Source: Sulfurovum sp. (GTDB lineage: Bacteria > Campylobacterota > Campylobacteria > Campylobacterales > Sulfurovaceae). Taken from it: 19,859 nt of DNA. The stretch is from the NCBI GenBank assembly GCA_026984165.1, contig JALSSQ010000054.1, forward strand, positions 1-19,859. Reading direction: 5' to 3'. The notes under the pieces are model-generated. The model worked only from the letters and a program-made list of their open reading frames with translations, was not told the DNA's origin and searched no databases. The position numbers and the translations under genes were made by a program. How positions within the stretch are numbered: the first letter of the stretch is position 1; the number at the start of each line of letters is the position of its first letter. Below are positions 1-6,839 of this stretch, piece after piece.

Positions 1-794
1 TCATTAGCCCACTGTAGTGTACCATTTCTTGCCCCTGCAGAACAGATATTTGTATGAGAATCATATCCATCAAGCCCCATAGAGTGTGGTACACGGTGAC
101 CAAAACCATTTTCATTTGGACGACCTACGTGATACATGATAGATTTTTTAGAGATCTCATCACCCTTTTTAAGCGTATCATGCATCTTCTTACCGATTTT
201 TGCCATCGCTTCATCCCATGTAGTTCTCACCCATTTACCTTCACCACGTTTACTACCTGGTGCTCTCATGAGAGGGAAAGGAATTCTGTCCGGATCATAC
301 ATTTGTGTCTGTGCAGCATATCCTTTAGCACAGTTTCTACCACGTGAACCTGCATGAAGTGGGTTACCCATATATTTTTTAACAAAAAGATCTTTAGGAT
401 TTCCTGTTCTTTTATAGGTACCTACTTCTACCCATGCTGTCAAACCACATTGTGCTTCACAGTTAGAACAAACGGTTGGAACAAGCATAAACTCATTGAC
501 TTTAATACCATCCTTGTTGGTTTCACTACGTACGCCATTACGTCCTGTACCACCACGTTTCCAGTCTTCTCCATCAAGCTCTTTAAAAGAATCCCACTCT
601 TTAAGTGGTGGATAGAATGCAAGTGTTTTAGGTGTTGGGGTAAAAGCTTTATCCTCTGCTGCTGCAGGGGTATCCACTATCGTCTCAAACACACCAGCAG
701 CAAGTGTTGCTCCTGCTACAGAATATGCTGTACCTTTAAGGAAGCTTCTTCTACCTTCGATAAAGTTATTGTCTTGTTTCATTGATTTAGTCAT
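1..794 (-). CDS. psrA: Tat-exported molybdopterin oxidoreductase, catalytic subunit (PsrA/PhsA-like), N-terminal part
   Basis: This is the first 264 residues of a large molybdoenzyme; the C-terminus lies beyond base 1. A twin-arginine signal (RRSFLKG, residues 15-21) marks export of the folded cofactor-loaded protein to the periplasm. Cys109, Cys112, Cys116 (CSNCEAQC) and Cys155 (RNCAKGY) form the N-terminal [4Fe-4S] motif of the DMSO-reductase superfamily. Cys251 in NICSAGAR sits where the molybdenum ligand is expected. The start at 794 is chosen because TAAGGAGG lies at ideal spacing; a second Met at residue 5 is less well placed. It is the third gene of an operon with an Fe-S subunit and an NrfD subunit, 13 nt after the latter. 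The likely substrate is polysulfide, thiosulfate or another sulfur oxyanion, coupled to the quinone pool. Tetrathionate or sulfite enzymes (TtrA, SoeA) share this architecture, so substrate is inference; family is firm. Confidence 0.85.
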   Translation of the reverse strand, partial: MTKSMKQDNNFIEGRRSFLKGTAYSVAGATLAAGVFETIVDTPAAAEDKAFTPTPKTLAFYPPLKEWDSFKELDGEDWKRGGTGRNGVRSETNKDGIKVNEFMLVPTVCSNCEAQCGLTAWVEVGTYKRTGNPKDLFVKKYMGNPLHAGSRGRNCAKGYAAQTQMYDPDRIPFPLMRAPGSKRGEGKWVRTTWDEAMAKIGKKMHDTLKKGDEISKKSIMYHVGRPNENGFGHRVPHSMGLDGYDSHTNICSAGARNGTLQWAN

Positions 795-807
795 AGATAT
801 CTCCTCC

Positions 808-1755
808 TTAACTTAAGTTTAGCAATTGTGGAATTTTAAGCCATACATCTTTTGCCATGTATAGTCCTACCAATGCTAAAATAGCCGCTACTCTCAATAG
901 CGTTTTGTTATCACTCTTCATGTTCCCAACAGCAATAAAGAATGGAATAATAAAGCCAAGAACCATACCAAACCAGAACTCTATATTGTATGGACCACCT
1001 GAATGTACAAATGCTAAAGTTGCTTCACCTTCAGCTGATTTGAATGAGAAGAAATATTCACCCATATACATCATAAATGAGAAGAATGTCGCGATAGCAA
1101 GTACCAGTGCCAAATCACGTCTTGCCTCTTTACTCCAGTTGCTAGAGACCAAAATAAGTGCTGATGCACCTGCCATAAATGCTGCCCACATCATCTGCAT
1201 CACTTCTGCAGGTGCTTGCCACAACTCTCTCGCTGAAGATTCTGCCATAATAATAGCAGTATATAACGTTACAGGAATCGCTAAAAATACAACAAATGGA
1301 AAAAGAGCATCATAAAGACCGCCTTTATTGCGTCCCCATGCAGTAAGCTTACATCCTTTGAATGGCACACCTGGAAGCTCTTCGCCTACGCCAATAATGA
1401 GCATAATTGTAATAAGCAGCAAGAATAGTGATGCCATCCAAGCACCTACAGTAATCGCTGAAGTCCAGTGTGGATGAAGAAAGATATTGACCATTCTATA
1501 AGGCTGATGAAGATCTGTTAACGTAAACAATAAGAAAATATTTAAGAAGATAAATGCTAAAAGTGGCATCATCCATCTTAAATTTGGCATCTCTTCTCTC
1601 TTGTGTCGATAGAGTAAAAATGCACCTACCAAAATAACACCTGTACCGATAGATTTTGCCCACATATTAAGCGTAATCATCCAACCCCAGATAATACCTG
1701 GAAGTGCTACATCTAAGCTAACTACAGCTTGTGTTGCGTGAATTGTACTTTCCAT
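808..1755 (-). CDS. psrC: NrfD/PsrC-family membrane subunit
   Basis: The 315-residue product is an integral membrane protein with about eight hydrophobic segments, starting near residues 15-32 and ending near 288-308. Short charged loops separate them. Length and pattern fit the NrfD/PsrC quinone-interacting subunit, which passes electrons between the quinone pool and the Fe-S subunit. Its ATG overlaps the stop codon of the upstream Fe-S subunit gene by one base (TAATG), indicating translational coupling. The catalytic subunit follows after 13 nt. The order B-C-A also occurs in tetrathionate reductase operons (ttrBCA), so the psrC name is family-level. I cannot tell from sequence alone whether the complex reduces a sulfur compound or runs oxidatively into the quinone pool. 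Confidence 0.85.
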   Translation of the reverse strand: MESTIHATQAVVSLDVALPGIIWGWMITLNMWAKSIGTGVILVGAFLLYRHKREEMPNLRWMMPLLAFIFLNIFLLFTLTDLHQPYRMVNIFLHPHWTSAITVGAWMASLFLLLITIMLIIGVGEELPGVPFKGCKLTAWGRNKGGLYDALFPFVVFLAIPVTLYTAIIMAESSARELWQAPAEVMQMMWAAFMAGASALILVSSNWSKEARRDLALVLAIATFFSFMMYMGEYFFSFKSAEGEATLAFVHSGGPYNIEFWFGMVLGFIIPFFIAVGNMKSDNKTLLRVAAILALVGLYMAKDVWLKIPQLLNLS

Positions 1756-2513
1756 TACTTATCTCCTTGTGTTAACTCTGATTTGTAGTCTTTGTTATCA
1801 AAGTCCACAAAACTTCTGTTATCATACTTCTCTTCACTCTCAAACGGTGCCAAGAATCTATCTAGTACACTATGATGCTTATCACCAATGGCTTCAAGAT
1901 GTGTCACATTGTTAAAGAGTCCATAGCCTTCAAGTCTCTCATGCGCTAGTGGATCGAGTGTCTGTGTACCTCCACCTACATAAAAGTGTGTAGGTTTCGT
2001 ATTTTTTTCAGGTTTACGTACTTGTACAGCACCTTGGTGTTCCATAATGTACTGAGAAATATTACTGTTGTCATCTTCAATATCTCCAAAGATATTTGCT
2101 TGGACAGGACATACAACCACACACGCTGGCATCATGCCAGACTCAATTCTATGTGCACAGTATGTACATTTATCTGCAGTATTTGTTTCTGGATCCATAT
2201 AGATTGCTCCATAAGGACATGCCATCATACACCCTGCACAACCAATACATCTTGCACTATCGACATTGACAATCCCATTTTCAAGATAATGTAATGCAGA
2301 TACCGGACAGATACGCTCACATGGTGCCGACTCACAGTGATTACAACGTAATGGAGTAAAAGAACGACTTGTATCCGGGAATGTCCCAATATCGATATAT
2401 TTTACACGTAAACGCCACGTACTGAGTGGTACTTCATTTTCCACTTTACAAGCTACCTCACAACCTTTACAACCCATACATAGGTTAAGGTCAACTAAGA
2501 AACCTAATTTCAT
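1755..2513 (-). CDS. psrB: 4Fe-4S ferredoxin-type electron-transfer subunit (PsrB-like)
   Basis: The 252-residue product carries four cysteine clusters typical of PsrB/NrfC/DmsB subunits. They are CMGCKGCEVAC near residue 12, CNHCESAPCERIC near 58, CIGCAGCMMAC near 90 and CTYCAHRI followed by CVVVC near 116-134. They should bind four [4Fe-4S] clusters and wire the Mo site to the membrane subunit. There is no signal peptide; such subunits are usually carried out with the Tat-exported catalytic partner. After the last cluster there is a roughly 100-residue tail containing YVGGGTQTLDPLAHERLEGYG, which makes it longer than Wolinella-type PsrB. A strong AAGGAGG lies 6 nt before the ATG. It is the first gene of the operon. 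The family is clear; the substrate of the complex is not. Confidence 0.87.
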   Translation of the reverse strand: MKLGFLVDLNLCMGCKGCEVACKVENEVPLSTWRLRVKYIDIGTFPDTSRSFTPLRCNHCESAPCERICPVSALHYLENGIVNVDSARCIGCAGCMMACPYGAIYMDPETNTADKCTYCAHRIESGMMPACVVVCPVQANIFGDIEDDNSNISQYIMEHQGAVQVRKPEKNTKPTHFYVGGGTQTLDPLAHERLEGYGLFNNVTHLEAIGDKHHSVLDRFLAPFESEEKYDNRSFVDFDNKDYKSELTQGDK

Positions 2514-2739
2514 GCTTCCTCCTTAAATTTTAGCTTAACTTATAATACATATAAGCATCAATTATCCTAATGGAATATTGATTTACGCATAAATTTATAT
2601 TATTCAACTTTGCTTTAAATCACGGTTATTTCATCCTATAAAACCAAACTTTTTCTTGACATGTTTCAAATAGAACTTGATTCATCAATAAAACTGATAA
2701 ATACTATTTATAGAACTTCATATTAGGAATGTGCATTAT
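2514..2739 (-). promoter_or_regulatory. Promoter/leader region of the psrBCA-like operon
   Basis: This 226-base AT-rich gap separates the DUF302 pair from the molybdoenzyme operon. It contains an inverted repeat at 2539-2555 (CTTATA, 5 nt, TATAAG) about 25 bases before the psrB start, which could be an operator or 5' leader hairpin. A TATAAG on the minus strand inside that repeat could serve as a -10, but I cannot assign a start site. The TTTACA-pair promoter found elsewhere in the window is absent here. A 15-base AT palindrome at 2697-2711 lies just past the DUF302 genes. No gene is evident. Confidence 0.4.
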
Positions 2740-3711
2740 TTATTCTGTTAAGCCTGTGAGGATTTTTTGCATTCCAGTTTGTGCATTTTTTAAAACTTCA
2801 ATATCTTTTTTATTCTCAATAGCCATAGATGAAATCCAATTATATACAGAAGGAAAACCAACATGCATCATAGTATTGCCTCTCTTTTTGTTCAAATAGA
2901 GTGAACATGGTGCAAAAGCTCCTGCTTCAGGATGTGTTTTGGCAATCGTATAGATAACTGGCAGTTTACAAATAGAATAGACTTCATAAAAATCATACGC
3001 ATTGTATTTTGCATCCTCAAATTCATCACCCAAATTATTAAAGCCTGCAATCACAAAACCATGAGGAGCGAGTTCTCCTTCAAATCCTATCTTAAACTCA
3101 TCTAATTCATCTTCCCATTCATCCTTGTCCATCTCCATAGAAAAACGTGTTACGAGTTCTCCTATAGGTGCCTGCACCTTGTATGTTGGAGAAGAGAATG
3201 TACCTTTTGGCATCGCTTGTTGCAGTGTTTTTTTGACAAGCTTTCTTAATGCTTGCAGTGTAGCATCATCTTCTGGGGCTTTCATAATCTTTGCCATCGC
3301 TTTGGCTGTTAAAGAGGATACAGAAATTGTTTTTTCACCTTTTTTTGTATAGATAGACATACTCATCGGTGCAAAGAGACCTACATTTGGATATTTTTTG
3401 ACCAGCTCCAATACTGCGTCTGCCTTATAAAAAGTAAATAGGTTGTAGGTATCAAACCCAGACTCTTTAAACTGTTTTTTGAAAGGCCCATTCATATCTC
3501 TGTTTGCAGAAATAGTAAATCCGGCTTTTTTAAAAGTATCCTCGATTGTTTGAGGTGTAATCTTGCCATCACTATTTTCAGATGTTATAATTTCAATATC
3601 ACTGCTTTGCGCAACTGCAAGCTTTTTTACATCATTTTTTATCGCTTCTTTTGCAACAACTGTACTCATCACCAATGATGCACAAAGCATCCCTTTAATT
3701 AACAATTTCAT
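2740..3711 (-). CDS. Periplasmic protein with two DUF302-like repeats (copy 2)
   Basis: The 323-residue product begins with a Sec-type signal (MKLLIKGMLCASLVMSTVVA), so it is periplasmic. Two related halves are visible. Residues 62-125 contain DMNGPFKKQF, YNLFTFYKADAVLELVKKYP and GLFAPMSMSIYTKKG. Residues 215-278 contain GFVIAGFNN, YSICKLPVIYTIAKTHPEAG and AFAPCSLYLNKKRG. Both resemble the DUF302 fold. Only the second half keeps the cysteine pair, Cys248 and Cys269; the first half has Phe and Met at those places. It follows its paralogue (3738-4658) by 26 nt in the same operon. DUF302 proteins have no firmly known role but recur beside sulfur-oxidation genes. A thiol or persulfide role is inference from the retained cysteines and context. 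The start has a purine-rich RBS (AAAAGGGATTT) upstream. Confidence 0.8.
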   Translation of the reverse strand: MKLLIKGMLCASLVMSTVVAKEAIKNDVKKLAVAQSSDIEIITSENSDGKITPQTIEDTFKKAGFTISANRDMNGPFKKQFKESGFDTYNLFTFYKADAVLELVKKYPNVGLFAPMSMSIYTKKGEKTISVSSLTAKAMAKIMKAPEDDATLQALRKLVKKTLQQAMPKGTFSSPTYKVQAPIGELVTRFSMEMDKDEWEDELDEFKIGFEGELAPHGFVIAGFNNLGDEFEDAKYNAYDFYEVYSICKLPVIYTIAKTHPEAGAFAPCSLYLNKKRGNTMMHVGFPSVYNWISSMAIENKKDIEVLKNAQTGMQKILTGLTE

Positions 3712-3737
3712 TCTATTAAATCCCTTTTAATTTCATT

Positions 3738-4658
3738 TTATTCTGCAGCATCTTCAATAATACTTTTCATTGTTCCTTGTGCTTTGACAAGCATATCTAA
3801 TAATTTTTTATCCTTAATCGCCAATGTCGACGTAAGGTTTTCTATACTTAATGTGACTATTTCCGTCTTATTGCTTCCTTTTTTATGATATATTACCATA
3901 GTACAGGGTGCAAATGCCCCTGCTTCTGGCTTATTTTTTGAGAGTTCATAAATGATTTTTAGTTTACAAAGTGAATAGGCATCATAAAACATATACTCTT
4001 CATGTTTCTCTTCTTTTAGCACTTTATTAAAATCTATATAATTAGCAACCACAAATCCGCTAGGCTTCATGCCACTCTCCATCATCATCATGAGGTCGCC
4101 ACGCGCTTCCATCGCATCAGCATCTTCTACCTCAAATGAATACTTGGTATAAAGTGCTTTATCCGTAGGAATATTTGAATAAGGCAATGAAGTCTCAACT
4201 GCCGTTGGTAGTATCTTATGGATTGTCTCTTTATTGAGCGTTTCCAATTTTGTAATGAGCGTATCTTTTACTTTCAAGATATTTTCTTGGGCAGAAGCAC
4301 TAAGTAGTGCGATATAAAAATCATCTTCCCCTTTACGTTGGTAGGTTGCTATAGAAAATGGAGTGAAAATGCCACTTTTTGCATACTTGGGTACCAAGGC
4401 TACAGAAGTGTCTGGATGATAGACAGACATGAGGTTATAACTCTCAAAAGTAGTGGTTTTAAACTGTTTTTGATACGGACCGTTCATATCTTGATTCTTG
4501 GCAACCACATAGCCATTTACAGTTAGACCATCTGCCAAAGTCTGGGCAGTAATTTTATGGTCTTTATTAGCTATTTTGTAGAGAAGTATATCTCCGTTAG
4601 TAGCAGAAAAGCTGTAGCTCAGTAGAGCTACAAGTAACATGATAATTTTTTTCATCAT
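3738..4658 (-). CDS. Periplasmic protein with two DUF302-like repeats (copy 1)
   Basis: The 306-residue product is a paralogue of the next gene, with the same plan. It has a short Sec signal (hydrophobic residues 5-19) and a first half with DMNGPYQKQF, YNLMSVYHPD and GIFTPFSIATYQRKG. The second half has GFVVANYIDF, YSLCKLKIIYELS and AGAFAPCTMVIYHKKG. Cys231 and Cys252 in the second half are 21 residues apart, exactly as in the paralogue; the first half has none. The MMKK start offers two Mets; the second (at 4655) has better spacing to AAAGGAT and is probably the real start. It is the first gene of a two-gene operon with its own promoter at 4683-4714. Function is unknown; a role in handling periplasmic thiol-bound sulfur is inference. 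Confidence 0.8.
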   Translation of the reverse strand: MMKKIIMLLVALLSYSFSATNGDILLYKIANKDHKITAQTLADGLTVNGYVVAKNQDMNGPYQKQFKTTTFESYNLMSVYHPDTSVALVPKYAKSGIFTPFSIATYQRKGEDDFYIALLSASAQENILKVKDTLITKLETLNKETIHKILPTAVETSLPYSNIPTDKALYTKYSFEVEDADAMEARGDLMMMMESGMKPSGFVVANYIDFNKVLKEEKHEEYMFYDAYSLCKLKIIYELSKNKPEAGAFAPCTMVIYHKKGSNKTEIVTLSIENLTSTLAIKDKKLLDMLVKAQGTMKSIIEDAAE

Positions 4659-4682
4659 ACATCCTTTAAATATTGATGTATA

Positions 4683-4714
4683 ACTATATCTCTATAGTGT
4701 AAAAAATATGTAAA
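4683..4714 (-). promoter_or_regulatory. Direct-repeat promoter of the DUF302 operon
   Basis: On the minus strand this reads TTTACA, 5 nt, TTTACA, 9 nt, TATAGT. The hexamers are at 4709-4714 and 4698-4703, and the -10 at 4683-4688. The hexamers start 11 nt apart, one helical turn. The upstream hexamer directly abuts the stop codon of the DsrE-like gene, so the promoter fills the 56-base gap between the two operons. The same layout occurs at five other transcription units in the window, which is the main support for it. Binding by the OmpR-type regulator at 13787-14446 is inference. Confidence 0.7.
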
Positions 4715-5155
4715 TTACAATTTAATGTAGGTAAACCCTTGCAATTTACGTTCAATAATTTCCACTATACCCGCAGTAGCAAAAGAAATATCATCGAGTA
4801 GCTCTTTTTTAGATATTTTAAGGGTACGCATAGAGTTTTCACACGCAACAAATTCTATATCATAGGTCATTAGTGCTTCAATTCTTGTACGTATCTCCTT
4901 ATTGCCATTTTTTAAAAGCGCTTTAATCCCCTGACCGTATGCGACAACCACCACTTCTGTATTTTCTGGTCTATAAAATTTAATCACATTATTGATCGTA
5001 CTCAATACATGATTGACCTCTTTGAGATCAAAACTATCAATAGAAAAAACAATGTGTCTTTGATGATCTATCGCAGGTTTGGGGCTTGCAAATTCTGTTT
5101 CTGCGAAACTGTAAGTGCCCAACAAGCCAATACATACCATAAGTATTTTTATCAT
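4715..5155 (-). CDS. Exported DsrE-like protein (copy 1)
   Basis: The 146-residue product has a Sec signal (hydrophobic residues 3-17, cleavage probably after SFA), then a DsrE/DsrF-like alpha-beta domain. Visible family features are the strand HIVFSID, the helix with NHVLSTINNVIKFY, the strand VVVVAYGQGI and the segment FVACENSM carrying Cys105. It ends with GFTYIKL. It is related to the second DsrE-like protein at 16638-17144, which has FACQNTM and ends GFAYIKIK. Classical DsrE proteins are cytoplasmic sulfur-trafficking proteins; an exported version near sox genes suggests a periplasmic sulfur carrier on Cys105, which is inference. Its ATG overlaps the stop of the cytochrome-thioredoxin gene (ATGA), so it is the last gene of that operon. 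Confidence 0.8.
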   Translation of the reverse strand: MIKILMVCIGLLGTYSFAETEFASPKPAIDHQRHIVFSIDSFDLKEVNHVLSTINNVIKFYRPENTEVVVVAYGQGIKALLKNGNKEIRTRIEALMTYDIEFVACENSMRTLKISKKELLDDISFATAGIVEIIERKLQGFTYIKL

Positions 5156-5922
5156 TTTTTATCCTTCTGTTTTATTTCCTGAAGCAATAAAAGAAAATCT
5201 TTTTTACCCCATGCCCCCGGTACATTTTTGATAATAGTAGCATTCTCATCTACAAAAATGAAGCTTGGTGTCACCTCTGTCGTTAAGCCCAGTGGCAGTG
5301 TATGCAAAGATATATCAATCTTCACAGGAATAAAATCCTTCTCTATCTTCTGCATAACATCAGGTTCTGTCATCACTTCATGTTCCATTTTGCGGCAGAA
5401 GTGACACTCTTTACTCATAGCTTCTATCATAATGATTTTATGCTCTTTTTTGGCACGTATGAGTGCCTCTTCAAAACCTTGAAAATGCACACCTTTTTTT
5501 GCCACTCTATTTTTGTCAAAATCATACAAATAGTCTCCTATAAGATTTAAATCCTTTTGTGATATTGTACCCTTTAATGATGGCATAGTCTTAAAAAACT
5601 GCATAACATCATCCAAACAGACACTTTTGTCTCTGTCTGGTTTGATGACATAATCACTCATAAATGCTGTCACCTCCATACGATGCAACTCTTCATCTCC
5701 ATGCGGATCACCCACGCGTTGCTTCAGCCTATAAGAGAGTTGATTAAGTGTAGGGGCTTTGAGATGTAGCAGTGTATTGTTATGGTCTAAAAAATTCTCT
5801 TTGAGCTTTGACATAGGGATAAAAGGTGTATGGCAAGAGGCACAGTGTTTTTCAAATAACATTTTCCCCTCATCTGCAAGCAACATAACACCCAGTACAT
5901 ATACCCATACTAAAATTTTCAT
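5152..5922 (-). CDS. Periplasmic cytochrome c-thioredoxin fusion (SoxW-like)
   Basis: This 256-residue protein joins two domains. After a short signal (residues 1-16) comes a monoheme cytochrome c domain with CASCH (Cys27, Cys30, His31) and a probable distal Met in KTMPSLKG (Met113). From about residue 143 it is a thioredoxin fold with the active site KECHFCRKM (Cys173, Cys176) and the cis-proline motif VTPSF (Pro219). Thioredoxins called SoxW occur in many sox clusters and keep Sox thiols reduced or remove bound sulfur. The attached heme domain suggests direct electron exchange with the cytochrome pool, which is inference. ATGA overlaps join it to the hydrolase gene before it and the DsrE-like gene after it, so the three are translated together. 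Confidence 0.82.
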   Translation of the reverse strand: MKILVWVYVLGVMLLADEGKMLFEKHCASCHTPFIPMSKLKENFLDHNNTLLHLKAPTLNQLSYRLKQRVGDPHGDEELHRMEVTAFMSDYVIKPDRDKSVCLDDVMQFFKTMPSLKGTISQKDLNLIGDYLYDFDKNRVAKKGVHFQGFEEALIRAKKEHKIIMIEAMSKECHFCRKMEHEVMTEPDVMQKIEKDFIPVKIDISLHTLPLGLTTEVTPSFIFVDENATIIKNVPGAWGKKDFLLLLQEIKQKDKK

Positions 5923-6836
5923 TCATCATCCTCATCTAACATTTCAAGTTCTCTATAGGCATCCAATACATTACGTGCATGTAAAACACTATAAAGTTTC
6001 ACATCTTTGTAATGGGGCATCGAAACTTTTTTTATAATCTCTTCCATGCCTACGTCATCATCTAGTGCCTGTTGTACTTCTCTTTGCATTTCACCCAAAT
6101 ACGCTTCTAATGCTTTGCTTGCATTTTCATCTGTTTTATATCCATGCCCTCCTATAATCACTTTTGCATGATAGGCATCTATCTTTTTTAGTGCATCCAA
6201 TGAACCTAGGAGTGAACCATCTCTTAAAGAGGTAAGTCTGCCGTTAAAAACCAAATCACCTGAGAACAAGACTTTTTTATTTGGCAGATAAACAATCAAG
6301 TCACCTTTAGTATGGGCTACCTTTTCAAGCTGCTTTATCTCAAACTTTTCCTTACCTATATTTAAAGTGAGATTATTATCAACTACTGTATCTAGTTTTA
6401 CAATTTTCGTCTTTCCATACAGTTCTTTTCCCAATATCCTACCTATGCGAGTCTGCATACCTGCAACGACATTTTGCTCATACGTCCGTGGACCTATGAG
6501 CAAAGCACCTTTACTTTTATAAAAACTATTTCCTTGCCAGTGGTCATCATGGTCGTGAGTAATAATGACATATTTTACAGGAAGTTTTGCTATTTTTTGC
6601 ATCTGTGCATAGGCTTGAGAAGCATACGCATACGTAGGACCGCTGTCAATGACAACGAATCCTTCTTTTGTTTGGACAAAACAACTATTTGATATATTGC
6701 CTGCATTCTCTTTACTGATGTTTTCAAGTTTACCAAAAAAACAATAGACACCACCTGCTACCTTTTTAGGCATCAGATGGTAATCAAACGCATTCAAACA
6801 GAGCGTCAAAACAAAGAAAATAACAAATTTTAGCAT
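5919..6836 (-). CDS. Exported metallo-beta-lactamase-fold hydrolase (SoxH-like)
   Basis: The 305-residue product has a Sec signal (residues 1-16) and a metallo-beta-lactamase domain. The metal motif HDHDDH (His94, His96, Asp98, His99) is intact, and later metal ligands are plausible in KVAHTKGDL, LFSGDLVFNG and GGHGYK. Length and export fit the SoxH-like, or quinoprotein-relay zinc hydrolase, group, often found near sox genes. The natural substrate is not established; a thioester or persulfide substrate is inference. The gene starts 3 nt after the porin stop with no clear RBS, so it is probably translationally coupled to the porin. It overlaps the next gene by ATGA. A Lys/Asp-rich helical C-terminal region (about 240-305) follows the catalytic core. 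Confidence 0.8.
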   Translation of the reverse strand: MLKFVIFFVLTLCLNAFDYHLMPKKVAGGVYCFFGKLENISKENAGNISNSCFVQTKEGFVVIDSGPTYAYASQAYAQMQKIAKLPVKYVIITHDHDDHWQGNSFYKSKGALLIGPRTYEQNVVAGMQTRIGRILGKELYGKTKIVKLDTVVDNNLTLNIGKEKFEIKQLEKVAHTKGDLIVYLPNKKVLFSGDLVFNGRLTSLRDGSLLGSLDALKKIDAYHAKVIIGGHGYKTDENASKALEAYLGEMQREVQQALDDDVGMEEIIKKVSMPHYKDVKLYSVLHARNVLDAYRELEMLDEDDE

Positions 6837-6839
6837 CTA

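Noticed and set aside
354..785. Plus-strand open frame of 143 codons near the left edge
   Set aside because: Antisense to the molybdoenzyme catalytic subunit, whose Tat and Fe-S motifs are clear on the minus strand.
857..1315. Plus-strand open frame of 152 codons opposite the NrfD gene
   Set aside because: Antisense to a conserved membrane protein gene; composition reflects the hydrophobic codons on the other strand.
2582..2599. TTTACG and TTTATA pair on the plus strand in the psrB upstream gap
   Set aside because: The hexamers are 12 nt apart rather than 11, there is no -10 at the right distance, and no plus-strand gene follows.
2697..2711. ATAAATA-C-TATTTAT palindrome after the DUF302 genes as a terminator
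   Set aside because: Purely AT stem, almost no loop and no proper T tract.
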